Assembly (NCBI GenBank): GCA_030549775.1
Contig: CM060181.1
Coordinates: forward strand, 682,001 to 746,000
Direction: 5' to 3'
Length of the DNA: 64,000 nt
Source: Tamarix chinensis
Lineage: Eukaryota > Streptophyta > Magnoliopsida > Caryophyllales > Tamaricaceae
The number at the start of each line of letters is the position of its first letter. Position 1 is the stretch's first letter. Shown here in pieces: positions 47,284 through 60,625 of this stretch. The notes below the pieces were generated by a model. The model worked only from the letters and a program-made list of their open reading frames with translations, was not told where the DNA came from and did no database searches. A program made the position numbers and the translations under genes.

Positions 47284-48720
47284 ATATGCTTCGGATAATA
47301 CTTTTAAGCTAAGGAATTAATGGTGAGGCCAAACACATTCTTCACTATGGGTCTAGCCTTGTATATTCGATAAGGGACCCTAACACCCTAAGGTCCTTTA
47401 GGTATAACACGCTCCTGAGTACAATCTAACACAACACAATATCTTTACATTATGTCCATATCCATTATGCGATACAAATCCCATAGATTGAGTCTTATCA
47501 AGTCCATGAAAAACTCTACTTCACTTATGATTGATACCACATTATAAAATAGTTCAGTATAGGGAATATAGTCCCTATAAGGTATCCCAAAAAATACAAA
47601 AATAGTATTATTTTACAATGGACCATCTCTATCAACAAATGCAAAAGATACAAATGAATGCGTTGCACCAGTGTTGAATAACACATAAACCAACAAGGAA
47701 GAGATTATAAACGTATCGGTGATGACATAGATTTTGTGGCTTGCTTCTGCTTGGTTGATCACATTCATATGTTAGCCTAATTGAGGTACCTAAACCTTGC
47801 CTTTACTCTCTTAGCTTTGAGCTCTACAAGGATTGGGAGGTGTTGTCTATTGAGGTTGTTGAAAAGAGACTAGATTCCTCGGCTAATGTCAACCCTTTGA
47901 AACACATCCATAGGATTTGAGTAACCCTCAAATGATCTATGTCCTATCTTCCTATGGAATTTACAGCAAACTAAATCCTAGAACAACCCCCCATTCATAT
48001 GATGGACTCCACAACGCTTGTAGTAGAAATGAAAAACCTGCCCTTAGCTCCATGCCTTGAACTAACTAAAACCTTAACCCCTTTGAAAGTTTGGCTAGCA
48101 ACTTGTATGTGGTTGTACTCTTCGATCACTATGTTGAGCCTTAGGCATCTTGTTATCCTACATCATCAAACTTTGTTCCTATACTAGTTTGGCAACATTA
48201 CATGCATTATCATAAATAGTCCTCAGATCTCTATATGTGTCAACTCCCATCATCCATAGAATACCGAATGATAACCCCTTTGAAGTAGAACACAATTGTA
48301 TTCACACTAGGTGCAACATGAATGACAGGCTTTCAAGAGCTTCATAAATCGGGCATAGTACTCCCAAACTGTCAACGTGCCCTTAGCTGGTGATAGGCAC
48401 TCTTCCAACTTATCCCACTTCAGTATCTTGAAATAAAAGCAAGTGCGAATAGCTGCATTGAAGTATTTCTGGGATATAGGCAATAATCCTTAGGCATGAC
48501 GACCCATCCACCAATCATTTGTTATTGCTCGCAATAATTAGGTTGCCATGCTAGCTTTCATCTCCTTGGGGCAATCCACTACCTTGAGGGTTTTGTTTAG
48601 ATATTGAATCTAACCTCAATAACAATTGGTCCCTTTTATCCATGGTATATAAATGGGTGATGGTTGGTAACCCTATTTAGCCAATCCTCGTCGTATATTG
48701 CCTCCTACGGTGAGTGCGTA
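47284..48720 (-). pseudogene. gypsy gag-protease remnant on the minus strand
   Basis: Minus-strand reading from about 48470 gives a gag segment (FKILKWDKLEECL then GTLTVWEYYARFMKLL near 48440-48340). Further on, a knuckle-like Cys region lies near 47950, and at about 47710-47650 there is a retropepsin block, VLFNTGATHSFVSFAF, in which the catalytic Asp of the D-T-G-A motif reads Asn. Protease-like sequence runs to about 47500, then a PPT-like end and the LTR at 47283. RT, RNase H and integrase are absent between protease and LTR, so a large internal deletion has occurred. Stops and shifts throughout. Confidence 0.65.
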
Positions 48721-48734
48721 GTGGTAGTGGTGGT

Positions 48735-50550
48735 TGTAATACCCATTCTTTTGGGTAAACTAACATATTTATTATTTGTATTGGTGGAGTTTAGGTTCCC
48801 ATAGTTTGATGATTTATCACATCTTTGTAGAGTTTTGAAACTCTAGCTGCGTTTTCATAACATTTTGTTTATGATTCTCTTGTCATTTATTACATATTTG
48901 TGTTCCGTGAGACTTTCGAGCTACTTTTGGTTTCCAATATATTTTATATGGATAATTGAGATTCTCACATTTTTTTGTTGAAAAACCTAAGTTGTTGGTA
49001 AATTCTCACTATTTGTTATTCGTATGGGCTTTAATGAAGTGTTTTGAGTTTGTTAAATTCTTTTTGGTTATCTAAATTCCATTAAACTTTTGGGATCATC
49101 TTATTTTAGTATTCTTGGGGAAAACATGATTAAAAAAAGTTCTATTATTATTTATATCATTTTTGGAATAATCCAAATACTTTTGGACTTTAAAACTTAC
49201 CAAATCTCACTTTCCCCTTCAAATATTATCCTAACCTTATGAGACTTTGATTATAACTTTTTATTATTGTTTAGTACGGATTAGAGCCCCTAATTTGAGC
49301 CTTATAAGTTTCGTGCCCCCTTGGTAAATGTAGCAAACTTGATTTTGTCATCTCTAGTAGATATTTTAGCATAATTATCTTATGTTAGCATAGTTTTCTT
49401 TTTTCCTCCTCCTCTACTAATTTTATTTGCATGGTGGCTTAAGGAGAGCCACAAATTCCGTTTCCCCCCGGTGGAGCCACCTATGGGCTTGATATGGCCA
49501 ATTTTGGTTTGATTTCTTTAGTAAAATGACCATTATGCTTGTATTACATTACCATAATTCCTAAGTTTCCTAACTTATCACCTTTGGGGTCATTCTTTCT
49601 TCTGCTTCCTCTCCTTCATCTGCCGCCTTCTCCTTATCTTTTTCCCTCATTTTCGAATCCCCATCTACCCCAACCACAATTGATGAAGCTTGATTAAGCT
49701 CCCAAACCTTAAGTATATGTCATTCATCCTGTTTCCTTTAATCCTTTCTCTTTGTTCTTGATTTTTATGAGCTTGTTTCTCTAATGTTTTTCATAATCGT
49801 TGTAGTTTGTATTTTGTTCTTTTTCTTAAATGTTAAATTTAAATATTAAAGGCAAACCCCCCAAATCCTTAGTAAATAGAATTGATGTGTTATATGCTTT
49901 GGTTTTAAGTTAGCATGATTTTGGGTGTTTTGTAGTGGTTAGGCCTTTTGGCCATAATTTGTGATTCATGGGTTTTAAATTAAATCTAAGTATATCATGA
50001 TATATACTGATGTTTTTTTGGATGATTTTGATATATACCATGTTATGTTTTATAATTGTTTGAATATCAACATGTATTTTTTTTGATATGTCGGTTTTGG
50101 TATGCTTTTTGGAATATATTGTTATTTAAATCTAATATTACCATGTTAACCTTGGGTATATTAGGGATATTTATGATATATAACTTGTCTTCATTTGATC
50201 ATGTTTTGTATGCTTTAATTTGAGTTTAATTTTCGTAAATTTTATGTGATTTGGTGAAGTGTTCTTGATTATTTGTGCTATAATATCTATATCTTGAGTT
50301 TGATTATCGCTGTGAAACATTTTTACTGGTTTTTGGATATTTAAAAGTAACAATGCTTTTAACGGGAATAATATTTTAGCGGTAATAGTGTTTAAACATT
50401 AATAATATCTTTTATAAATACTGATTTGACTATTTTTGATAAATAGTAATTTCTAATAATAAAATATTTTGATTTTTTGATAAAAACTTCTTGGTATGAA
50501 ATAACAATTTCCATCATTTGTAAACAATATTGTGTGTGAATAGTATTTTT
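48735..50550 (+). repeat. long-LTR-like fragment on the plus strand
   Basis: Starts TGTAATACCCATTCTTTTGGG, the usual start of the long-LTR class, and has a CT-rich stretch near 49590-49690, about 870 bases in, as in the other long LTRs here. The right limit is not defined. It stands head to head with the minus-strand gag remnant at its left. The start could alternatively be the minus-strand end of another LTR. Confidence 0.4.
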
Positions 50551-50689
50551 CAGGATAAGGAGAGCTCATCGCTCCTTTTGTGGGAGAAAAAGATTCATCA
50601 CTACTTCATCTACCATGTCATATTTTCTCAAGGGGGACCCAATGACTAAGGAACTGTATAGCTTAGATACCCTCTTGGAGCAATGACCT

Positions 50690-50956
50690 ATGTACTTTCT
50701 TTATGATGTATTGGGGCACATGATTCACATGAGACTGCATTCCAAGACAAGTGTGGTCTACACATCTATGCTAGTTAAGATTTTTAAGCATGTTATAGTG
50801 CCATTAGAGGGGTTTCTTGCCACATGGATGTGTGTGACAGATCTCAGATATGGCCCATTTGCTTGTACTATATTATCCATTATGGGGTATGAAGTCTTGG
50901 AGGATGGATGCATTGTGAGGAAAGGTTTGTCTACTCGGGCTACACAACCACTATAG
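50690..50956 (+). pseudogene. possible retroelement-associated 'plant transposon' domain fragment
   Basis: An 88-codon open frame (start MYFLYDVLGH, then VYTSMLVKIFKHVIVP and a MGYEVLEDGCIVRKG end) resembles the putative plant transposon protein domain found in gypsy and copia gag-adjacent regions, where a LPYGMLIT-like block is followed by an MG..-DG-W-RKG end. The surrounding 50560-51480 also looks formerly coding but is broken. Resemblance is by eye and weak. Confidence 0.3.
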
Positions 50957-53900
50957 AGGGACAAAACAAATGCAACTTAGGGGGATAATAATGTATAAGG
51001 AACAAATGCTATTGCTCAACCCTTAGAAACCTTCATGAGATCCTTTGGATCTTAGCGGAGATTTATTATGTGTGGACTTCAAGACTTGATTGTTTGTGGG
51101 GTCAACCTTATGGAGGCCCATTAGGTGTTGATGGAGCGTAGTATCTCACAAATTGAGGAAGATATCATGGCCATATGGGATTCACAAGATCTTATCCTTT
51201 CTCTTCTTCTGGGTGGGTCTTAAATCCACAGTTAGTAAAGACCTAGTTCACCAGCTTCAGAGCATATGGATGATAATACAATGTTAGGTGACACTGTAGT
51301 TTATGATGTTGATATCCAAGCTTGAGTTCATAAGGAGAATCTCTTAGGAGATGATAATACAATTGCTACTACTATAAAGGATATACAATCAACACTTACA
51401 ACATTAAAGATACGTACTAGGATTGTCGATGATGATGTTCCTGATTTATTTGAGGGTTGTGAGTGAGGATATAAAAAGGTTGTTAGATGCCTTCGTCAAC
51501 TCCCTATCATCCACCGTCCACTTCTATAAGTGTGTGGGCCACATTATGATGTTTTATGATATCTTTGATTGAAGTTGTACTCATGCTCTTGTTGTTATCC
51601 ATTATTGTGTATAAACTCTTTGATATACCTATCTAATTTACTTTTTACTTATTTATCTCTAAATGACTTCAGAGGACAATCTTTTGCTCGACAGTGTCCA
51701 TCACATTATACTTTTGTACATTTTAACTTCTATGAGATGAAATTTATGAATTTATATCTATCATTTTAAATGTCTTCCACTTTACGAATTTATATCAATT
51801 TGTCTAATATGTTGAGTGATATGATTATTGTGTTAAATTATCTAAAATTTTGAACCAAGTAAGACAGAGCATACCTACATGTTTCTTTATATGTGTGATC
51901 ACTAAATCTAATCTCTTAACCTTGATGAGATGTGACCACAAATGATTGGTCATTCTAGTTGGCAATGGTTTATCCAACCCTATCACATGACATCATACGT
52001 TTTATTATTTGAATTTGCTTGATGAGACCATATCTGCATAGGATTCATTTGTTCCATGTTTATTTGTTCAAATATTAGGGAAATCACCCCTACATGCTAT
52101 TGGCCCATTTTTGGTTTATTGAACGAGCTTTATTTGATTTCTTCTTCTTCTTGATGATTTATCTGTTATATTAAAAGGTTAAAAGGTTAATTCATCCAAT
52201 GATATATCTCATATAACTATGTTTTCACTTTATCATTTTAAGAAATTTCTTGAAATAATACATCACCGAGACAATGCTTCAATTCAATATGTTGTTAGTT
52301 TATGCCCTTGAGATTTTTGACGTGAAATTGTTGGAAACATATGATGCATGCTATATTTAGTAAGAATTTCAATCATCATGGTACTTATACTTTCCTCTAG
52401 TCAATTAATCTTAATAAGTACTAACTCTAAAGGATAATGAAAGTTTTCATAACTCTTTATACGTAGATTATAGTAATAAAAAATCTTCAAATCTTAATAA
52501 GGATAAACTCATGGGGTTCCACTATGATCATTGAGCAAGAAGAGGCATTGTTGAAAATTTTCAAGAAAAGAGTTTTACCCTACTTTCATTGATCACTTTT
52601 TCTATGGTTAACTCTAAACTAGAATGGTTACTTGAGAGTGTCGCAATTGACTTAGATTTTTGACCCTAATAACTAAACTGGCATGCCATATATATATACA
52701 TATAAGGGGTGTTAAGCATCTTTCATTTGAATCCATATATGCTTTTGCTTTATTACTAGTTATACCTTATTGTTCGTGTGATATAATTCTTGGATTCTTT
52801 GGATTTAATGTTTGGTTGTGATTGAATGAAATCATGTTGATTATTTTTGTTGAAGTCAATCATTATCTTATGTCATATTACTAATCAATCATTATCTTAC
52901 TTCATATCACTAAACATGTTTATATCTTATCAGTACTAGAATTTAAAGAATTAAAATCTTTCAAGATACATTTGTTCGAGAAACTACTTTCTTAATAATT
53001 ACATCTTCCCCCCTTCTCCTTTTCGGTTATATATTGAGAAGAAACTCATAAATAACTTTGTGATAAATGTTTATGTATTTCAACTACCATTGAAGTGTGA
53101 ATGCCAATATTTGATCGCCATAATTTGTGATTACATTTCACTCATAAATATTTCATGAAATAGGATGTGACTAGGACATGTTTTCTTTGCTAACTTTGCA
53201 TCTATGCATTTCAAAGGTATATTCTTTTGATGACTAAGTGCTTATACTTGATATACATGAATGACACTTTATGTTTTGACATCTATCCATTTCTCATACT
53301 CACCAATTCACCATATTTTTGACAATCTAGTTCTCATGTGCATGTTTCATCCTATTGCTCTTTCCTTGTACTCTATGTTCATTATTACTATAAAAAGGAA
53401 ATAATTAATACAAGGTGTGCATAATAGGGAGTTGAGACATTTCTTTACTTAAGTAATCCTAAGGAAAAAAAAATGATATGTGACTCTTGATATGCACTTA
53501 AGGACTCAATCTTCATGTTTGAAAATTGCTTTTGCACAACCAAGTGCAACACTAAATTGCTCATCCACTACTTGGTTGTTCACTTACAACTCTTAACATT
53601 CTCCTTCAAAACATTTATGTTGCTTGTGCCTATATAGTTCCTTGATGATTATGAGCTATGCTATGGCGTTCTTTCATGCTATTGACTCATGAGTGAGGTT
53701 GTGCCTTTATCTAATTTGATCTTAAAACCTTTACTTTTGAATCATTATAATGTGGCCTTTCACCTGTTGGCGTCCATACACACCTTAGCTACACATATAC
53801 ACCTTTTAATTTACTTATTAGATTTGAAAGAAGCAAATTTAAAATTGATTGATCACATGCAATTGCTAAACTCACTTGTGATATTTTTCATCCTTATACT

Positions 53901-54553
53901 TCATTATGTTATCTTAGTACAAATGAGTGATATTCTTGTATTTCATTAGCATGCTTATGATGCTCTCTCATCAATCATATTATTAACAAGCTAGTCACTT
54001 TGAGGGTAACTCTTATATTTTCACAATCTTTAGCCACCTCACCTTCTAGTTTGTTGGCTAGATTGACATATTGTTACCTAAATATATGGAAATTATTGAT
54101 AATGTGTTTTTTATTGCTAAAAACACTTCTGATATTCATATATCTACTTTTATTACTTAATGTTGTTTGAGATAATGGTATTTTGGTGATCTTATTGTGA
54201 TTTTGATCTTATTGTTGATATATGCATGTCTCGAAGGGTAGCATACTTGTTTTAATTGTTCATATTGTGTTACTTTATTATGCTCTCATCCTTTTATTGG
54301 AGCTACAATTTACCGAATCAATTTTCCTTTTCTTGATGATAAACAGGGGAGAAAAGGTGAAAAGATCCCAGGCGTTATTATGTTTAATCACTATATTACC
54401 ATTCCTATGAAACCTATGTTTTTTTGAAAATGGTTATTATACGATTCTTTTGATTCAATAAGATGTGTTATCTTTTACTTTCATGCCTCCATATGTCATA
54501 ACTCTTGATATTGATATGTTTTTGTTTGTTATTATCAAAAAGGGGAAGGTTGA
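50957..54553. other. AT-rich region, probably 3' interior of a SIRE-like element
   Basis: No coding region can be supported. The stretch ends with AAAAAGGGGAAGG (54537-54549), a polypurine tract of the kind that precedes SIRE/Maximus 3' LTRs, so at least the last part is likely retroelement interior. The frames at 53689-53949 and 54222-54410 are hydrophobic and unrecognised. Confidence 0.4.
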
Positions 54554-56790
54554 TGTTCTTATAAGTCAATTAATCTTATTTTGATAATAATAAAAATTTT
54601 TAGTGGTTAATTTGTTTTTTTAAGTAAGAAAGTACTATATCTTTCAAATCATGATGAGTACCTTCATTCAAACTATCTCTCAACTACAAAGTCTAAGGTT
54701 TAATAATGTATAGTGTGAAATGTTCTGAGCACTTGTGTTTACTCTTTCAAAGTTATATTTTTATTTTCTTTAAACATCTTTCAAAAATGTCCCAAGTTAA
54801 TTTAAATAATTTCAAATTAAGCCAACTTTTAAAAGCTATGTTTTTAATATCCCTGATGTATTAGTCGATTGATGCAACAATTTAGCCAATGGGGTTTTTA
54901 TTCATTTTAACATCTTTTGCGCCCTTTGAATGAACATATAATATGATCAATTTTATACCATACTTGTTGATGTCTTCCACTTCACAAAAGTTTAGTAGCT
55001 CTTGATGTCTTAGACAAAATCTTGCATTATTAGCTGAATTGACATATTGATCGACTAATCTATGTGATTAGCCGATGTGTCCTTGCTTCTAGTTGATGTG
55101 TCATCGAGTCCTTTCATGAGATATTCTCATATGGATTTTATCTTACAACAGGTAGTTTCCATTAGTTTATTGATTGTTTGTCAACTTATATCTTGTTTGA
55201 ACATGAGCTAAACTAAAATATCAAAGGATTGGCAGATCAAGCCAATCAGTTGTCTGTCTCACTAATTGCAGACCTAATTAAAAAATCTTCCCATTATCCT
55301 CTCTTTTAAGTAATAAATGCTGATGTAGAAGATCATCACCAAACAATTTTCAACATGTCTTGGAACTTTTTCTATAGGTCTCAAGTATTACAAAGTCACC
55401 AAAGCTTCGATTGATGTTGAAGTTGATAAGAAAATGTCAGTAATCCTTTGAAGTGGGCAAGATTTAATCCTAAGATTTTAAGCTTTCTGAAAAAAAATCT
55501 TTCATTTCTTAATGGAATACTCTCTACTACTATCAAAAGCTCTCAATCGACGAAGGAGAAGAGAAGAAGAATGAACACACATGATTCTAGCATTGCTCTT
55601 TCTTTCAAAATTCATATGAACTCCAAATATCATACTGAGATCAAGGTGTACAAGCCTTATATATACATATGCCCATGCATGCCTATTTCATTAACATGCC
55701 CACCATTTTGCCCTTATGAATGAGATTAACCTCCTAATGTACGGTATAAGCATATATATTAAAGAGTTAAATTGATAATTTACAAGTATTACAAAGTATA
55801 CAACAAAATAATACATCTACACAAACTTTAATAATGTAATACATGGATTTAACCAATGTAACACATAGATTTAACATATGTAATCCAACTTTATGTCTCG
55901 TAGCCTTATTCTTCTATACACTTTGTAATCCTTGTAGTGCCATTGTCATTATTTTGTACATCAAAGATCTTCAATAGTATGAACTTCTTCTAACTATATA
56001 AAATACAAGCAAAAATTACTTGGCAAAATATTAGAAGTATAACAATTTTTAAGTATAATGTGTTTTATCTCCAGGTATGTTAATTCTTCTTGTTTTTCAT
56101 CATTTGAAGAATAAGATTGAGAGTAATCTAGAGATGCTCATGCATCAAATGCCCAACAGTCATGGAGCGAAATTGATGCCTATAAATATCCAACCATTTC
56201 CAAAATAGGAAAAGAAGGTTTTTAGATCATTAATTCCTCCCCAAGTTCTATACTTGTTTTAGCAATTAATTCCCAACAAAATTTCCTATCTCCACTTTTA
56301 TATATTTCACTTAGAAAATTCATTGTACTCAACATTTGTCATATTTAGCTAGACTTGATCTTATATTTGTATTTTTTTGGTTTACTTCCCTCAAAGTGAT
56401 TATGTACTTTTATTTCTATATTTTATGTGGAATTATTTGTAAACATAACAACATTCTTAAAAACTTATCATCAATTAGGTTGTGTGTGTCTAGCATTCTT
56501 AGAAGAGGTCATTGGATTTTTAGATCCATAAAACGAAGAAAGGATAGCTAGATAGAGATATAAATCAACTCTTAGAGAGATTATTGGAATTGTAATTCTA
56601 GAAGCTTAAAAGAGTGATCATCATTAACACACAATAAATGAAGATTTAAAATCCAAAAGGGATGATCTTTTGCTAATGGATGTAGAAGAGCACTAAGGCT
56701 CTAAAACCACTATAAATTGTTGTGAGTTTTTTTTAACCATTTGTGCTATTAGAAACTCTATTCACTCCCTCTATGACATCCATACATATT
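54554..56790 (+). repeat. SIRE/Maximus-like copia LTR (3' or solo)
   Basis: Starts TGTTCTTATAAGTCAATTAA right after the polypurine tract, followed by TTTTGATAATAATAAAA, typical of this copia lineage. A TATAAATA box lies at 56181-56188, preceded by a CCCAACAGTCATGGAGCG-like segment. Near 56717 CACTATAAATTGTTG and a CACTCCCTCTATGACA end resemble the LTR 3' region. No PBS follows, so it is a 3' or solo LTR. Right end approximate. Confidence 0.5.
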
Positions 56791-58456
56791 TACAATACAT
56801 TTGTTTGTAGTGAGCACGTTGCATATCAATTTGTCATTTTTTACAAATTACTAATTGCTTGCTCTTGTTTCCCTGTATTATGGAAAATGGAGATTTCATG
56901 CACATTATGACGTATAATTTAGACATTTACCATTATTTGGATAATCATGGTGATTTTTTTTTGTTTCTCTCATGTTTTGTGGGAAATCACTACTTTTATT
57001 TTATTGGTTAGCTAATTTTGTGGTACGGCAAATTATTCTAAAAGAATGAAGTCTCATGGTGAAGGAAATGATAACCAAAATGCTAATGATGAGAATGAAT
57101 ATGTGAGCATTATTGTTGGTCATTAATCAACTATAGGGCTGGGCTTGGCCAATGTCAGGCATAAATAAAATAATTATCTTGCCCTTGTAGCAAATGAATG
57201 TGTATTATATAAAGAATGTGTATTTATATCTTGAAAAACATACATCATAGAAGATGTATCTTTTGATAATAGAACATATGTATTTGTATAGTGGAAGATT
57301 TGTATTATTATGTTTAAAGATGTGCATTTATTTTTAAAATGTATGCTTCACTCTTGCACTTAAATGAATGATGGAGGTGTCATTTTGTTCTAGAATATGT
57401 GTGTTTTATTAGTAATTAATTATAATTTTATTAATGCCAAAATATGAGAATGTATGTGCATCAAAACTAAGCTCTATACAAACTTACAATGATGCTCCAA
57501 ACAATTTCGTGGGCAAGACTGCTTTTTTATTGAAAAATAGATATGCATATTTATATTATTTTAAATAATTATTAATATGTGTATGATTGTTGGGAATGAT
57601 GTGTATTATCATTTTAAAATATGTGCATTTATATTTTAAAGTATGTGTATCCATATTCTAAATGATATCTAATATTGTTTTGGATGATGTGTAATTTCAT
57701 TCTATAAGTATTTTGTTATTTACCCGTAAAATCAGTATCATCCTAAAATATGTATATTTATACCTTGTAAGATATGCCTTATTATATTAAATAATGTGCA
57801 TTTATATTTTGGAAATTATATATCATAGAAGATGTATATTTATATCCTATCACGTGTGTACTTATGTAACAGAAGATGTGTAATTACATATAGAAGATGT
57901 ATACATGTGTGTGTGTGTGTGTGTGTGTGTTGTGATTGAATTTCATTAACATGAGTGTTAATTTCTAGAGAAAATTTTTACTATAAATTTTGTAAATATT
58001 TTAGTAAAGATAATTTGATTTGAAATTTTAACAATTTGTTTTTTTATTAACTATACCTAACTAAGAAAGACTAACATGCTACTATTTTCATTTATAACAT
58101 GAATTTATAAAATTGTATGTGTACGAAGCACCGTGAAACCAACTCCTAATGTGAAAATACTTATATTATGGAGAAAATTTATTAGAACTAAATATAGGAT
58201 GAAGAACCATCTCTATTATTGATAAAAGAATACAACAACAATCACCGACACGTTTCTCTTAAAGGATTTTTATTCTTTATCTTCTAAATATGAATTGAAT
58301 GTGATGAATGATCATTACACAACATGGTCTTACATATTTATAAGAGCTAATAGGCTAAAAAAAACTAATGATTAACATTGCTTTTTCTTTTGAGCCACTT
58401 ATGTTTAATGGTATTTAGTTATTTTCCATCTTATTGATGAATTTAAATAATTTTCT
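56791..58456. other. intergenic AT-rich region with degenerate minisatellite
   Basis: No gene seen. 57180-57905 is made of recurring ATGTGTATTTATATT and GATGTGCATTTAT-like words, and a (TG)n run of about 25 bases lies at 57906-57930. Confidence 0.5.
57180..57930. repeat. degenerate ATGTGTATTTAT minisatellite with (TG)n end
   Basis: Words of the form (A)GATGTGTATTTATATTTTG occur repeatedly (near 57182, 57215, 57303, 57319, 57599, 57619, 57645, 57797, 57885), interspersed with ATCATAGAAGATGTAT. Spacing is irregular, 15 to 60 bases. Confidence 0.55.
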
Positions 58457-58678
58457 TCTTTCTTCATATTGAAAATGTTATCGCTACATAATTTAAATAT
58501 AAAATTTAACTATTAATTTCTTTTAATATATTTTAATAAAAAAATAATGTTAACAAATATTTTTTAATACAAATATAATAATTATATATGTATTTTTATC
58601 ATAGCATATTATACTTTAATAGAAATTAATAGTTAAAATGTATTATGCACAATTATAGTATTTTCTTTATGAAGGGAG
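58457..58678. mobile_element. Stowaway-type MITE (copy 2)
   Basis: The right end reads GAAGGGAG before TA at 58679-58680, and the left end is a mutated version (CTTCTTTCTTCATATTG). The interior shares TTTAACTATTAATTTCTTTTAATATA and TTTTTAATACAAATATAAT-like blocks with the MITE at 8328-8556, including the TTATCGCTACAT phrase (ATCGTTACAT there). The left TA duplication is lost. Confidence 0.7.
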
Positions 58679-58774
58679 TATTTAATTAATGGCTTAGGAC
58701 TTTCAGGCCACTCATAATAAATCTCCACTTGGGCTTGAAATCCCATATCTTCATGATTACCTTTGGTCAACGTT

Positions 58775-59240
58775 GCTCCACTTCAAGTGCCAACATCAAC
58801 TTGTCTATGCTAAGTTCAAACATTGTTTGAGCTTTACTAATAAGGGAGCTTTCATCATCATGTTTGTCGGATTATTAAGAGTGGTAATCTTATCCACTAT
58901 CACATCACCTGGTATTATAACATCACAAATGAAATGCATCCTAACTTCAATGTATTTGTTCTTTTATGATCCATTTGGTTATTGGTTAACTGAATTGTGC
59001 TTTAACTATTACAAATTATGAATTCCTTTTTATTTATACTTAGATCATGAACAAGACCTTTAATCCATAAATTTTACTTCACCACATTTATTACTACCAT
59101 ATACTCAACCTCTATCATCGATAAGGCAATACTATACTGTAAGGTTACACACTAGCTAACAACACCACATCTAAGAGTAAAAATATAACTAGTTAAGGGC
59201 CTTCTTTGACGAAGATCGCTTGCACAATCTTCATGATAGA
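58775..59240 (-). pseudogene. Ty1/copia RNase H and pol C-terminus remnant
   Basis: On the minus strand from about 59235 the sequence reads LRQRRPLTSYIFTL, then ALSMIEVEYMVV, INKKEFIICNS and a tail with KAQTMFELSIDKLMLALEV near 58850-58790, matching the Tnt1/Tork-type copia end in order. Several stops and frameshifts are present. The rest of the element is not seen; the left flank leads directly into the Stowaway copy. Confidence 0.72.
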
Positions 59241-59741
59241 GCCTAGTAATATGATAAGGCAATACTCTCCGCCCTCAATTCCTCCTGCATGAGCCGCCTT
59301 GGCCGTACAAAGTTGGTCCCTTGATCTGCCATTCTTACCCACCACCGCCCTTCACGCCGCCGTGCACCATAGTTCCCACCGCAATGACCACTCTCCCTAC
59401 CTTCCAAAACACTCACCTAAGTCTCCCTTACCTCCATCTACCTTCCTTTCCCCTACCTCCCTCTCCTTCTCCCTTCCTCCCCCTTCACCACCTTCGACCA
59501 CCACACCAACCATCGCCTGCACTGCCACCACCATACTAACCCCCTTAACCTAGAGAACCCACCACCACCACGACTACCCTCTCACTCCCCCTCTTCTAAC
59601 CTAGAAAACCATTTCTCCACCTCCTCATCCTCCTCCACCGCCGCCGCCGCCTCCGTGTGCTGCTGCTGGTGCTGCTTGGTCACCACCGTTCCTAGGTGGT
59701 ACCCTAACCTCCACAACCCTTAAATATTATTAATGCAATTG

Positions 59742-59755
59742 TTATCATTTTATTA

Positions 59756-59792
<37 letters not shown>

Positions 59793-60047
59793 CATTACTA
59801 TTACTATTACTATTATTATTATTATTATCATTATCATTCTTATTAATACTAACTTTGGAATATTACTACTAATATTATTATTAATGATAGTTGAACCATT
59901 ATCATCATCATCATCATGATCACGAACATCATCATCATCATCATCATCATCATTAATTTGGGAACTAGTATTACTGATGCTAATATTAACATGATTACTC
60001 GAAACCTAATATTACTATTACTAAGATTTGAAGTATTATTATCATTA

Positions 60048-60087
<40 letters not shown>

Positions 60088-60625
60088 CTTCACGCTATTA
60101 TTATTAATGTTACTATTATTATGATTATTAGAACCCTTATTATTATCATTATTAAGATTTGAACTATTACTATTACTGCTGCTGCTACTACTACTACTAC
60201 TATTACTTTATCATTATCGTTAATATTACCTATATCACTAATATTACTATCACTACTAGCATTATTATTATTATTATCATTATTGTCACTATTTTAGTAT
60301 TACTAATGCTATTATTATTATTACTAAGAGGTTGGTTTGTTACTACTACTACTACTACTACTACTACTGCTCTTGCTCCTGCTGCTGCTACTCCTCCTCC
60401 TCCTACTCATATTACTCTTACTCCTACTCCTACTACTCCTACTCCTACTGCTACTACTCCTACTCCTACTGCTAACTACTGCTCCTGCTCCTGCTCCTCC
60501 TCCTCCTCCTCATCCTACTACTACTATTGCTCTTGATCCTGTATTGCTACTGCTCCTCCTGCTCCTGCTCCTACTACTGTTCTTGCTACTGCTCCTACTA
60601 CTACTCCTCCTCCTGCTGCTGCTAT
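59742..60625. repeat. about 0.9-kb trinucleotide microsatellite
   Basis: Runs of (ATT)n with ATC and ACT variants to about 60315, including (CAT)n near 59898-59953 and an uninterrupted (TTA)n block near 60050-60085. These are followed by (ACT)n near 60341-60366 and then mixtures of CCT, GCT and ACT triplets to 60625. Triplet phase is kept over long stretches. Confidence 0.92.
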
